A stretch of DNA of 64,000 nucleotides from Aegilops tauschii subsp. strangulata (Eukaryota > Streptophyta > Magnoliopsida > Poales > Poaceae). Below, in pieces: positions 44,581 through 56,402 of this stretch. The notes below the pieces were generated by a model. That model had not been told where the DNA came from. It made no database searches and saw only the letters and a list, made by a program, of their open reading frames with translations. Both the position numbers and the translations under genes were made by a program. Positions within the stretch are counted from its first letter, which is position 1. The number at the start of each line of letters is the position of its first letter. Where the stretch lies: NCBI RefSeq assembly GCF_002575655.3, contig NC_053037.3, forward strand, positions 444,075,793 through 444,139,792, written 5' to 3'.

Positions 44581-46661
44581 ATGAAGATGCTGGTCCCGGC
44601 GCCGCACCAGGCGCCGGAGAAGAAGGGCAAGGAGACCAGAAGTGGCCTTCGCCGAAAAGGTACTTTGGACGCTGTGTCCGGAGATACCGAAGCTCCCTCC
44701 TCCCACGAGGGGGATGAAGACGAAGAGGAGGAGGAGGAGAGCAATTCTCCCCTTAAGGGGGGGGGAGAAGGAAAGGGGGCTTCCGTGGACCTAGAGGCGG
44801 AGGCGTCCAAGAAGGGGAAGATCTCCCTTTCGGACGATTCGGAATCGGACGCCAAAGCCGTCCCTGAGTGGCACCCTAGGCCGAAGCCCCTGGCCGAATC
44901 GTAAGTATTCAAAGATACTATATATATCCGGCTTTTTATAAATTGTAGGATAACATATCATCTATGTGTTTCAGTCTGGCCCGTGATCTCCCCCAACAAT
45001 CATCGTCCTCGGGGAATTCTTTGGCGCCGGAGATGATGGAGAGCGAAATGCCTCCGCGAGCCTCTCCGCCACATGCCGCGAACGACACCGAGGTGTTGTC
45101 TTAGAGGACCTCTCCGGGCCAGGGAGAGGTGCGGAAGGCCGCAGAAACGGTGCCAGAGGGTAATGCCTCGGCTGCCGAAAAGATGGGGGCACAACCCCCA
45201 TGGAAACTGACAATGGTGGCCCGGACCAGTCCAGCCCCCAGCCGAATACGACTCCGGAGACCCATGTGGCTCCGGAATCGAGCGAGCAGCCCCCTTTGAT
45301 GGAGGGGGGGCTCCGACCCCACCGACGACCTCCATCAATCTGGAGGCGCCGGATACATTGAGGGTAGCACTTCGATGTGCTTCCGTCATGGAAGAGCACC
45401 GTACCCTAATCGGTACGGTGGTTGAGAAGGTTCAGTCCGCAAAAAGCGGGCTGAACGATGCTTTTACCAGCCTGCTAACAGGCTTTGAGGTATGTGACTT
45501 AATATTCTTAGCCGCTTTTGCATGTGTAAAAATATGCCTATGTATAGATAGTAGCCCCTGAGACTCTGTTCGGCTTTTTGAAAAAGGGGCCAGACAGAGA
45601 ATCAAATATTCCAGAGATAACATACTTGTCTATTTTGATGAACAGGCTTCACTGCTAGCAGCTTCAGCCAAGGTATTAACAAGCGGTTCGCTGAGGCCCA
45701 AGGTATGCTTTTCAAAGACCCCTTACGAGCCTGAATTGTAATGCAAACTCAGATTTTAACTCATGTGCTGCTATGTGTATGATTGTAGGCACCGCAACCG
45801 AGGTCGAGACCCTCAAGAGTGCCCTTGCATAGGCCCAGGAAGGGGTGAGGGGGAGCAAAGCGGCCGTTGACAAAGCGGCTACAGAGTTTAAAACCGAGCA
45901 GGTTACCCGTCGTAAGTGTGAGGCGCGGGTGGCTGATGGAGCAGGCGCTCCAAGATACCGCCAATAGGTGCGAGGCCCTGGAGGAGTAGAATAAGGCCCA
46001 GGCGGCCAAACTCGCCAAGGCCCTCCAAGAGGCCAAGGAGGCGCGGTCCGAGTCCCGAGCGGCTCGCGAGGAGGTCAAGCAAGCCGAACAAATAGCGGCT
46101 GGTAAGCCTTTTCATTTACAAAGTATATTTGGCGGTCGAAGATATGCTTTGCTAAATCGACTATGGAGTACTCCAGACGCCTTTGCGGATCTCCCGAGGA
46201 GTGTTGCCGACGCCGCCCAGCATTTCCGGGCCCAAGAAGGGAACGCGACGGAGAAACTCTTCTGGTCGCAGTACCTGGCGCCGGAGCGGCCAGCGCTGCT
46301 AAACAACCAGATGATGCAGCTGGCGGAGCTGCATAGGATGTCCGGTTTGAACGTGAAGGGCATCATAGTCCGGCTATGGCCAACCGGACCCATTCCGAGC
46401 AGCTACTTCGGTCTGGTCATGTGGCTCGGCAACGCCTTGCCCCGAGTAGAGGCAGTGAAGCGCTCGGCGTGCGTAGAAGGTGTGCGGATGGCCTTTGCCC
46501 GTGTCAAGATGCACTGGGCGAAGATGAAGGCCGTCGTCGTGGCGGCTGAGGGTCCGCCCGGAGGCAAGGACCACCGCAAGCCGGAGCGCTATTTTGAAGA
46601 TGTCCTTGAGGGTGCCCGTTTGATAGAGGGTCAATGCTCGAAGGATATCATGTTCGAGTAA
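44581..46661 (+). pseudogene. antisense ORF of the gypsy element, N terminus lost
   Basis: Plus-strand coding with plant introns. An acidic/basic exon 44581-44904 (PAPHQAPEKKGKETRSG, EDEEEEEESNSPLKGG) ends at a donor TCG|GTAAGT-like site. The next exon opens after TTTCAG at about 44972 and contains a TAG at about 45102. Coiled-coil-rich pieces lie at 45358-46105. The last exon, 46149-46661, holds FRAQEGNATEKLFWSQYLAP, HRMSGLNVKGIIVRLWP and ends KDIMFE with a TAA. Such ORFs are annotated in cereal gypsy elements as putative gypsy-type transposon protein. Their function is unknown. The usual N-terminal domain is missing at the 44517 breakpoint. Confidence 0.6.
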
Positions 46662-48033
46662 ATGTATCCGGGCTACCCGGACAATGTACTATAAACCAAG
46701 GTTGTGTAATATATTTTAAGCATTTATCTGAACTACTTTGCTCCTGTGCGGCCGTATATTATTATTCTCAAAGTTTGCCAGTCATCGGCTTCAGCCCCCA
46801 CGTAGATACTACGGGGGTGTTCGGAATAACGTGTAATCACTCTTGACCCAACGTCTTGGTCCATAAAGGAGGTGATTTACGTAGTGAACCAGGCAATCAG
46901 ACTATGCGGCTTTAGCACTTTCACTTAGCCATAGGAGTTTGACAATGGGACTGTAAGGTAGCCCCTGGTGCGTATGCGGTTATCCGGACTTGGATGCCTT
47001 AAGCGCGTGACTGGAAAGAGCTAGTCCTTCATGTAATACGGAAGAAATCGCTAGAGATTTAGTAAGTCGCCGAATTGCTGACCAGCTCTCACCGCATCAT
47101 GACAGTCAGTTTTCGGTTTTCTCTACTGAGGTGCTTGACCGGACGAACCAGAAACACAATCGCAGTAGTTCTCCCTTTACTATCTTAGCCCAACTAGCAG
47201 AACGTAAGGTAGCAAACATAGGAGCCAGGCAACCCAACTATTGACCAAAGACATGATTCAGAGCCGATGGATATAATGCAGTATTTGGGACGCCGAAGTC
47301 TACTCTGAGAGTGTTCGGACTTTTCTGTTTTCGCAAATATATATGCTGAATAGAGCCCCTGGCGATTTAAGTCGTACCGAGGTGTATATGCCAATCTAAC
47401 GTAAAGGGGGAAAACAAATTAAGAAATAAGCCGATACCAAACAAGGTTGGGCGAGACTGTTTCCGTTATAGTCTGATTCGTACGTCAAACCGTATTTTTA
47501 CAAAAGATGTGATAAGCATCACGGTTATTTTACATGCCGAGAACAAGGGAAAGCTGTATACAGGTCCTAAATTTGAAAAGATGATCTTGAAGATCTTTTG
47601 GACACTCTGTTGCACATCTGCGCCACTTTTCACCTTGGTGTATGATCCCTTGAGAGGATCAACAATCGAGTATGCATAAGGGGCCTAGAAAGGGGCCCTT
47701 GTTACCACCAGAAAGTGATGTGGGTTGTAAAGAACCTGAAAAATAAAAACAAGAAGAAAAAGGTGAAAAATATGAAGGTCCGGATAGGGTCGAGCCGTAC
47801 CGTGGACTTTATGTTTAGCATGCCTCCGTCCTTGCCCATGGTATCTTTAGTGCGTAGTTATGTACGCGCGGTACGTATGCCGCTATCAGGTTGGGGCTTT
47901 GACGGAGGCAGAATTGCTAATCTAGCTCTGGACGAGCCGAACTGTCAGTCTGCAGGGTAGACCGGGCGCGTTCGACAGTGTCCGGGGGCTTGGCTGCCGA
48001 TTTAGTTTCCGGCTCAATAAGGCCACCCTGTAC
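46662..48033. other. non-coding middle of the gypsy element
   Basis: About 1.4 kb between the convergent ORFs where RT, RNase H and integrase would be expected in an autonomous element. No such motif is visible in any frame. Sequence resembles 3' untranslated DNA of both units. Confidence 0.6.
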
Positions 48034-51000
48034 TTAGGCTGCAAGGGCCGCGGTATGCTCCTCAGTACGGAGGGAGCGCTCCATGTTCCCATTAACTGTA
48101 ATAACGCCGCAGGGTCCAGGCATTTTGAGCTCTAAGTAAGCGTAATGCGGGACCGCATTGAAGCGGGTCAAGGCGGTTCTCCCGAGCAGTGTGTGATAAC
48201 CACTGCACAAAGGGACAACGTCGAAGATCAAGTCTTCACTTCGGAAGTTGTCCGGCGAAACGAAGACCACTTCCAATGTTATTGAGCCCGTGCAATGGGC
48301 TTCTACACCGGGTATTACTCCTTTAAAGGTGGTTTTAGTGGGCTTGATTCTTGATGGATCGATGCCCATTTTGCGGACAGTGTTCTGATAAAGCAGGTTA
48401 AGGCTGCTGCCGCCGTCCATAAGGACTCGCGTGAGATTGAATCCGTCGATAATTGGATCGAGGACCAATGTTGCCGAACCTCCATGACGGATACTGGTCG
48501 GATGGTCTCTGCGATCGAAAGTGATCGGACAGGCTGACCATGGGTTAAATTTTGGGGCGACTGGCTCTATGGCATAGACGCCCCTTAGTGCGCGCTTGCA
48601 CTCCCGCTTGGGGATATGAGTGACATAGATCATGTTCACTGTTTTCACTTCGGGGGGGGGGGGGGGGGGGGAATTTCTTTTGCCCCCCTGCATTTGCTGG
48701 GCGAGGCTCTTCATCGTTGTCCTCGCTGGGTGGCCCTTTCCCCTGGTGTTCGGTGTTTTATTTTACCGGCCTGTTTAAAGACCCAACAACTTCTGTTGGT
48801 ATGGTTAGCAGGCTTGTCCGGGGTGCCGTGGATCTGGCAAGGCCGATCTAGTATTCGGTCCAAACTGGACGGACCATCTTTATTTCCTTTGAATGGCTTC
48901 TTCCGCTGACCGGGTTTAGAGCCCCTGAATCCGGCGTTGACCGCCATGTCTTCGGTATCTTCATTGTTGCTTCGACGCTTGTGTTTGTTGCGTCGTGGCT
49001 TGTTGTTGCCATGTCTGGCTTCGGAGGTACCAGGATCACTGGTGTTGTTGCTTCTACGAGATAACCAGCTATCTTCTCCCGCGCAAAAGCGGGTCATGAG
49101 TGCGGTGAGAGCTGCCATAGACTTCGGTTTTTCTTGGCCGAGGTGTCGGGCGAGCCAGTCGTCACGCACCCTGTGCTTAAAGGCTACAAGGGCTTCGGCG
49201 TCCGGACAATCGACAATTTGGTTCTTTTTAATTAAGAACCTGGTCTAGAGTTTCTGGGCTGACTCTCCGGGTTGTTGGACAATGTGACTGAGGTCATCGG
49301 CATCTGGGGGCCGAACATAGGTACCTTGGAAGTTGTCTCTGAAGGCATCTTCCAAATCTTCCCAACTACCCATGGAGTTTTCTGGGAGGTTGTTTAGCCA
49401 GTGCCGAGCTGGTCCCTTTAATTTTAGAGGGAGGTACTTGATGGCATGGAGATCATCACCGCGAGCCATGCGGATATGGAGAAGAAAATCTTCAATCCAT
49501 ACTGCGGGATCTATTGTTCCATCGTATGATTCAATGTTCACGGGTTTAAACCCTTCTTGGAACTGGTGCTCCATTACCTCGTCAGTGAAGCGTAAGGGGT
49601 GTGCGGCGCCTCTGTATCGGGCGATGTCATGACGCAGTTTGGATGAAGTCCGTATGCGGTTTTCGTCCAGGGTGAGGTTGTGGTTGTCACGCCAGGCCTG
49701 GTGACCATCTTCTCGCGTTGGAGCACGCCCCCTTGATCCATAGATTGATCTGGTCTGGCCGGCTCTATTGTCCAGGTCCTTACGCAGGTTGTAGGTGTAG
49801 CCCATAGCTGCGACCTCCTTGCCTCTATGACGGGGAGGTGCGGGCTGTTGTTCGGCGTGAGTAGCCGCTCTGTCCCGCCCACGTGGTGGTCGGTCAGGTT
49901 CGTCAGCAGCTTTATACTTTGGCGGTATTGGCTCAAGAGCCTCGTCGTCAAATTGCGGTAGTAGGTTGCGCTTCGGGTAGCTCTTTGTTGGGCGTTCGAG
50001 GCCGTATTCTTCGGCTTCCAGGACTTTAGTCCATATTTCATTGAGCGTATCCTGTTCGGCTGGGAGCTGTTGCTGTTACTTTTTTAGGCTTCTCGCAGTA
50101 GCGATTAGTTGGCGCTTAAAGCGCTCCTGCTCGAGGGGTTCCTCTGGCATGATGAAATCTTCGTCGCCGAGGCTCACGTCATCCTCAAAGATTGGTAGAT
50201 AGTTACTATCCTCCGAGTCCTCGTTCCCGACCGGATCGTCGGGATTGACTTGCCCCTCCTCCCAATTATCCTGTTCGGATGTTGGTTCGACGGGGGCTTA
50301 GGGGTCTTTGGCGTTCTCCGGAGTGTCATTGTCTCCGGTGCCGGTATTGCTATCTTTTCCGCGATGCGATTTTGAGCGGCGCCGCTGACGTCGACGCTTT
50401 GGAGGTGCCTCAGCAGGCTTGTCCTCAACCGGATCCTTCCTGCCATCGCCGTTATCCTCTATGGGTGTGTCCACCATATACACGTCATATGTGGAGGTGG
50501 CCATCCAACATCCGGTAAACGGCGGGTCTTGGCCTTGTTCGTCTCCGGCATCGTCGTCCATGCCGTCGTTGTCTTCGGAGGCGTAGTCCAGCATGTCGGT
50601 TAAATCTTCGACAGTGGCTATGAAGTGGGTGGTGGGTGGGGCGTGAAATTCCCCGCTCTCAGCCCCTAGTCCGGGCTGGGCGTAATTCGGGAGCGATTCT
50701 TCTGTAATGGCGAGGGATCGCATTAAGTCCAGAGCCTCGTTTAAGAGCGAGGTTTGGACGGGGAAGCGAGAGTCCGCTGGGCTGGCCGGGGTGAAAGCTT
50801 CCTTGCCATGCTCGCTTGGCGCGGGCTTCGAGAGTTCGGATCTGGAGTTCGGGGGCGAGCCCGGCTTTGCCGATGATGCAGTCCCCTCCGGATCTCCAGT
50901 AGTGAGCTCCATAATTGCAGATAGTCCGGCGGGCCCTAAACTCCCATCTTCAGACCTAGTAGTCTGCTCTAGATCTAGGGCCAGAGCGGTGGTTGGGGCC

Positions 51001-51209
51001 GCGAACCCTTCGAAGATCAAGTCTCCTTGGATATCAGCGACATAGTTCAGGTTTCCAAAACTGATCTGATGACCTGGGGCGTAGCTGTCGATCTGCTCAA
51101 GGTGGCCAATCGAGTTGGCGCGCAGTGCAAAGCCGCCGAATATGAAAATTTGGCTGGGGAGGAAAGTCTCTCCCGAAATGGCATCGTTGTAGATGATCGA
51201 TCGAGCCAT
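48034..51209 (-). pseudogene. gag-protease of the pol-less gypsy element
   Basis: The minus-strand start MARSIIYNDAISGETFLP is at about 51209, 50 bp inside the right LTR. The acidic N part runs to a TAA near 50298. The same frame resumes with a stop near 50079, then the gag core 49805-49245 (SYDGTIDPAVWIEDFLLHI, LPLKLKGPARHWLNNLPE, FQGTYVRPPDADDLSHI), a stop at 49245, and the Arg/Lys-rich C part with a zinc-knuckle-like CQIHGTPDKPANHTNRSC. A frameshift near a G20 run (48652-48671) leads to the protease (VLMDGGSSLNLLY, then LLGRTALTRFNAV), ending at 48034. Three stops and a frameshift show decay. Confidence 0.8.
48652..48671. repeat. G20 homopolymer in the gag-protease frame
   Basis: On the minus strand it codes for a Pro run just before EVKTVNMIYVTHIPK. 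Length errors here would shift the frame. Confidence 0.9.
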
Positions 51210-51262
51210 CGAACCTTCTGTCGACGGCACAGTGGAACTCTCAATGAAAGCACCAATGTTGG

Positions 51263-51729
51263 TGTCAAAACCGGCCGATCTCGGGTAGGGGGTCCCGAAC
51301 TGTGCGTCTGAGGATCGAAGGTAACAGGAGGCGGGGGACACAATGTTTACCCAGGTTCGGGCCCTCTTAATGGAGGTAATACCCTACTTCCTGCTTGATT
51401 GACTTTGATGAGTATAGGAGTTACAAGAATTGATCTACCTCGAGATCGTAGTGGCTAAACCCTAGATGTCTAGCCTGTATGATTTGTCTTAGCCTCTACG
51501 GACTAAACCCTCTGGTTTATATAGACACCGGAGGGGCTAAGGGTTGTACAGAGTCGGTTTACAAAGAAAGGAAATTATACATTCGAACGCCAAACTTGCC
51601 ATCCACGCAAAGGAGAGTCCCATCCGGACACGGGAGAAGACCTTCTATCTTGTATCTTCACGGCCCACCAGTCCGGCCCATGTCACATAGCCCGGACGCC
51701 CGGGGACCCCCTAATCCAGGACTCCCTCA
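51263..51729 (-). repeat. right LTR (5' LTR in element orientation)
   Basis: 467 bp. On the minus strand it starts TGAGGGAGTCCTGGATTAGG and ends GGCCGGTTTTGACA, followed by the likely primer site region CCAACATTGGTGC. Confidence 0.92.
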
Positions 51730-51734
51730 GCTGT

Positions 51735-52273
51735 TTCGTTTGTGTTCCATCGGATGGCTGGCCAGCGCCACTTTACCCTGGCGTGACGTTGAGGTCGATG
51801 ACTCCCGCGGGCGTGGCCGGAGCGACCACGCTGCAGTCCGACAACGTGTTGAACCATGTTCGCCATGGCCGTGGAGTGGCGGCGCAGGATACGTCTCGGG
51901 CGTGATGGACGAGCTGGGGAACAGTACCACGGAGGACGAGCGGCCGACGAGCCTGTGCTGGCCGCAGCCATGGCAACGACCAAGAGGATGGCTGGCGGGG
52001 GTCGGCACAATCCTAACATGAGGAGGGTGTGCGCCTTGGCAACGATGGACTCCTTGTCGTCGATGTTCGCCTGGTGTTGCGCGGCACGCAACGCGGCGGC
52101 CTCGACGGTGTAGTCTGCAACGGCCTTCGTCTCTGTGGCCTTTGTTCGCCGATTCCTCCTCTTGGACGATTTGGCGTCGAGCTTGGCGAGCTCCGCCGGC
52201 GTGAGCTTCGTCCGCGACTTCTTGCCAGCCTTCTTCGTGCAGGGCACGCGGCCGTGGCCGAGTCGCCAGCCAT
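51735..52273 (-). pseudogene. Harbinger ORF1, 5' part
   Basis: The minus-strand ATG at 52273 gives MAGDSATAAC. The protein then continues, one base out of frame, as CTKKAGKKSRTKLTPAELAK, KRRNRRTKATETKAV and DDKESIVAKAHTLLMLGL. The GVIDLNVTPG motif is in a third frame near 51790. The gypsy element interrupts the ORF at 51734; the rest is at 42530-43957. These blocks match the start of the abundant Triticeae Harbinger ORF1 often mislabelled glutathione S-transferase T3-like. At least two frameshifts make it non-functional. Confidence 0.8.
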
Positions 52274-52715
52274 GGTGGAGGAGCAGAGGCGAGAGGGCGC
52301 GAAAGAGTTTTGGGTGAAATGGAGGGAGAGTGGGCGGTTGTGTGCCCGACGGATGGGCCAGGGGAGGACAAGGGCGTATTGTCCGTTCGGCTACAAACAC
52401 GGCCCAAAGTTGTGCCAAGAATGGGTCAGAAGCGGACCAAAAACGGACAACGGTCTGTTTGCTCCCACGCATTGGGCGGCCTGTTCTTTCCGTTTACTCC
52501 AAACAGACACAGCCGGATCATATGGGGTCGTGCGTTGGAGTTGGCCTAATTCATTGTACTACTACCATTAACTTGTTGACTTGTTGGTTTGTTGAACATG
52601 GTGATGGAATGAAAAGCAGTCGCGCCGCGGCTATGGTATATGTGGATTAGACGCGGTCGAGACGTAGACCGGGCTGCCTACGGATTCCCCTGATGTAAGT
52701 ATATGTTAAGTTGTA

Positions 52716-53184
52716 CTCCCTCCGTCTAGGTGTATAAGGCCCTTCTCAGTGCTCCACGGTGGACAGGTGCTAAGCATGCCAAATAAGCAAAAACAATGAC
52801 ATGGCACAACAATTAAGGAGGAGAAAGAGCACTTTGGTGACCCGAGGAAGAACCAATGCCAAGCGCATGAACCTAGGCAAACCACTTAAATGAAACAACT
52901 TGACCAATGGATGAAAGACTTTAGGTGCTAACTCATTAAATAAAGTGTGCTTAGCAACAAATTAAGCACCTACTATGCATTGGTGAGTTGAGTTGCTAAG
53001 GTAATTAATGCACTTAACACCTCATCTAAGCACCTTTGCATTGGAGGAGGTCTAAGTCACCTTACGAAAATGACATGGAGTGGTCAGTTCGTTGCATGCA
53101 ATGGTATTAATTTAAGTTCTCTCATTTTCCTCTCCACTTTGATTACGGTGCAAAACCTAAGATGATTTATTCACCTAGACGGAG
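52716..53184. mobile_element. 469-bp Stowaway-like (Tc1/mariner) MITE
   Basis: CTCCCTCCGTCTAGGTGTAT at the left pairs with ATTCACCTAGACGGAG at the right. TA lies at 52714-52715 and 53185-53186. The interior has repeated GGTGCTAA and CTTAGCAAC blocks but no ORF. Confidence 0.8.
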
Positions 53185-53186
53185 TA

Positions 53187-53900
53187 GTTAGGGTAAGTAT
53201 ATGATGTACGGCTTGTAATTCCCGCGATGCATAAGCAACGAACTGCGCCCGGGAGTACCAGTTTTTTTTTGCGGGGGAGTACCCGTTGATAGCTTGACTA
53301 TCACTAAAACATGCCTGGTTATTTCGCGTGTTCAGAAGAGGAGAAACACTAACCCCAGAGTAATACCTTATTCGTACTACCACGTAGTACTACGTATATG
53401 GTCGAGAAATATCTCAGATGACGTCATGGTCGTCTGTCTATCTGTCTCGATAGTGTATACTTGTGGGTGTCCTATCCTATTGTGTCATCAGTCGCTCAGC
53501 TCGTATTTACTGCCCGGTCCGAAGCTGCGCCGCGCCGAAGCGCTGAGATCCTCGTAGTGACTGTAACCAGTCAACGGAGGTATTCATTGCCTCGCAGCAG
53601 CAGAATACTCTCGACAGAAAAATTAATTGGCCAACAGGGCTCTGCAACCTTAACACACTGCCGAGCTAGCCGGACGAACGGTGCGCGCTCAATCGTACTT
53701 TGTCGTTCGCAAAAATTGTCACTCGTTGGAATCTTCAGCTGCGGTTCCCATGTCGTTTTCAGCTGCGGTTCGCAAAAATTGTCACTCGTTAGATTGCTTA
53801 CCCGCAAAAAATGTCATGCGGTTCTCCTCGCAAAAAAGAGAGGAAAAGGCTAGCGCTAGCCGCTTTTTATTCGGCGCCTTCGCCGACGGTCAGCAGATTG
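53187..53900. other. no gene; short direct repeats
   Basis: Non-coding. CGCAAAAATTGTCACTCGTT occurs at about 53708 and 53771 with TCAGCTGCGGTTC blocks between. Nothing else is supported. Confidence 0.5.
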
Positions 53901-53929
53901 ATTGACTTTTGTCATTTTTTTCAAAAACA

Positions 53930-54900
53930 TTAACGCCCACACGTGTGGGCGTCTGACAACTCGCCCACACGCATGGATTCTCGTCCAACCAATTCTGCAC
54001 GAATCTTGGCGCGTTCTAGCAGTTTTTGTGTGCCACGTAGGACTAACCTGGTGTGTGGGCATTCATTCGGTCGCTCACACGTCTTTTTTCACCACATGGA
54101 GGGCTGGTGTGTGGGCGTTTAGCAATTCGCCCACACACCAGTTTTCACGCACGCAGAGGGGGCTGGTGTGTGGGCGTTTATCACTTCGCCCACACGCCCG
54201 TCTCTTCGCCCACACCCAAAGCTAGCAGTTGCCATGTGTTTCTGCAGGGTACATGGCAACTGCCCTAGCTTTGCTTGTAAGCAGATGGCAACTCTCTTTT
54301 ACCCGAGTTGCCATGTGTTTTTGCATGGTACATGGCAACTGCCCTAGCGTGCACGTAAGCAGATGGCAACTCTTTCTCTTTACATGACAACTGCCCTAGC
54401 GTGCTTGTGAGCACATGGCAACTCTCTCTTTTACCCGAACATGTTTTTTGCCATGCCTTTTTGTAGTGCTACATGACAACTGCCTAGTGTTAGTGGGTGG
54501 CAACTCCTAAAGTTTTGAAATCACGGCAACTGCAGTAGACCATACCATACATGGCAACTGCAGTTGAGCAACCATGGCAACTGTAGTTGTCCGACATGGC
54601 AACCGAAGTTTAGCGACATGGCAACTACAGTTAAACGAACATGGACGAGGGTCTGGACCATGGCAACTGCGGCACGCGCGGTGACTGTCACGCGGGGCGT
54701 GCGGAACCACGAGGTACGAGGCCTGACGTACGGGGCCTGTGGGCGTTATCTATTTCGCCTATACGCACGCGTGTGAGAGGGATCAGGGAGGAAAAAAAGG
54801 TGTATGGGCATTACTTGTTTTGCCCACACGTAGGTGTGTGGGCTGTTCCTCTTATACACCACATAAAATGTGTGGGCAGATCCCCTAACGCCCACACGTG
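53930..54900. repeat. CGCCCACACG and CATGGCAACT repeat array
   Basis: GTGTGGGCGTTT...TTCGCCCACAC inverted blocks recur at 53937-54215 and 54735-54905. Between them CATGGCAACTGC-type motifs occur about 14 times in direct and twice in inverse orientation (54228-54670). The spacing is irregular, so this is an interspersed motif cluster and not a strict satellite. It is probably part of a DNA transposon of unknown type. Confidence 0.7.
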
Positions 54901-54959
54901 TGGCACTTATCGGCGTCTTTTTTTAGGGAATTTTGTAATTTTTAGTTACTGTGAACATA

Positions 54960-56400
54960 TTTGGCCCTGAGAGCAGACTTGCTCCACAGCTGCCAGAATG
55001 GGGCCACTGGTCTTCAGCACTCTCTCTCTTTTTCGTTTCTGTTTTCCCTTTTCTTTGTTTTTTGCTATTTCTTTAATTTTTGTTATATTCCAAAATATTT
55101 TAAATATATTTATTATAAAAACTACTTCCTCTGTGTAGTATCAAAAACCATCTTTATGTGACGGAAGGAGTACTTTACATCCAGAATTGAAAAATGGTTA
55201 CCGTGCATTTGAAAAATGTTAAATGTGTATGTAAACATGTTTCTAGTGTATACCAAAATTGTACAATGTGGTCCACTTTGCATGAAAAAAATGTACAATC
55301 TGTACGATAAAAGGTACACATTGAAACATTGTTTTTGTTAAATTAGCCCGAAAAGCCCAACCAATTACTCCAAAAAGAGCACCCCACAAAGAAGAAAATT
55401 TACAACAAGAACCCTAGGGAGCCACACGGCCAATCTTGCCGGAATGAGTCGCTGGCGCCGCCCCCATAGTAGCTCCGCATATTCGTCGGCAATCCTCCAT
55501 GACAGACGGGAAGTCAACGATCTTAGGCCCAAAGGACTAGCACCCAGACCAACGTGTCGTCACTGGCCAAGCCTCGATCATATCTGAACGCTTGAAACTT
55601 CTGTACACGCAGCACACCAGCCGACGCCAACCGTCGTAGACCGCCGCGCCACCCCAAGAACCTCCATAGCAAGGCAAGAGCCCACTTCGCTGCGACGAAG
55701 AAGAAGACATGGGACAAGAACTCACCAAGCAGGTTGCTGCCTCTGTCGCACCAACCATGCCCCGAGCACCAAGACTCACCAGATCGACAAATCCGAGAAC
55801 ATACAACTCCAGCCACTCTGCACAAAGCTTCGTTAGGATGGGGATCGAGCGTTACACTTATTTTGAACGGCATCCTTCATCCCCAACTCTACGCGGGCCC
55901 CTAGATCTGGGGTTCCCTCGCTCTCTCGCCACCGGAGCAGCAGACGGAGAGGGAGGGAACCACCGGTCTGGTCGGCGGCATAGACATAAAAATATATATA
56001 TGAAAAAATGTCAATCATGTATTTAAAAATGGTAAAGGTGTATTAAAATGAGCCTCTTCTATACAATTGTTTTTACAATGTGTATGAAAAAATTAAGCAT
56101 AAAAACATGTATATGAAAAAATATCAATAATGTATTTACAAATGTTAAGCTTGTACAAAAAATATTTGTTTCAAAAAGTTAATCACACATTCAAAAAATA
56201 TTAAACATCTATAAAAAAATGTTCCTGATGAATACAAAATGTATAATGTGTATGAAAAAAAGTAGACATCAATAAATGTATGTTTTAAGAAATGTTAATA
56301 AACCACTTAAAAAATGTTAAAGCTATACACAAAAAAATGTTCTAATGCATACACTAAATGTAGAATATGTGTGCAAAAAAGTAGACATCGCAAAATATAG
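54960..56400. other. AT-rich repeat DNA with a GC-rich core
   Basis: AAAAATGTT/GTGTATG motifs dominate 55180-55330 and 55985-56390. A GC-richer core at 55400-55980 has unlinked ORFs on both strands without domains. It may be captured gene sequence within a transposon. No gene is supported. Confidence 0.4.
55125..55170. mobile_element. very short Stowaway remnant
   Basis: CTTCCTCTGTGTAGTATC and GTGACGGAAGGAG are roughly inverted, with TA at 55123-55124 and 55171-55172. At 46 bp it is a deletion derivative. Confidence 0.4.
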
Positions 56401-56402
56401 TA

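Larger units (their letters stand above)
43961..51729 (-). mobile_element. gypsy element without pol, antisense ORF, nested in Harbinger ORF1
   Basis: LTRs at 43958-44418 and 51263-51729 have the same orientation. Minus-strand gag and protease (48034-51209) follow the right LTR. A plus-strand spliced ORF (44581-46661) points the other way from the left LTR. RT, RNase H and integrase motifs are absent on both strands between them. This plan fits the Tat-like plant gypsy lineage, in which antisense ORFs occur. GCTGT borders both ends (43956-43960, overlapping the first TGT of the LTR, and 51730-51734). A 99-bp copy of the target lies inside the left LTR (see findings). Confidence 0.8.
42136..52546 (-). 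mobile_element. Harbinger element with ORF1, hosting a gypsy element
   Basis: Left end GACCAACTCCAACGC and right end (reverse complement GGCCAACTCCAACGC) form the TIR. TAA duplications lie at 42133-42135 and 52547-52549. It is 10.4 kb long, of which about 7.77 kb is a nested gypsy element. The remaining 2.6 kb holds a Myb/NAM-associated ORF1 on the minus strand. No DDE transposase ORF2 is visible, so it needed a partner element for transposition. Confidence 0.9.

Noticed and set aside
50707..51311. Plus-strand ORFs opposite the gag N part
   Set aside because: Shadows of the minus-strand gag frame and of the LTR.
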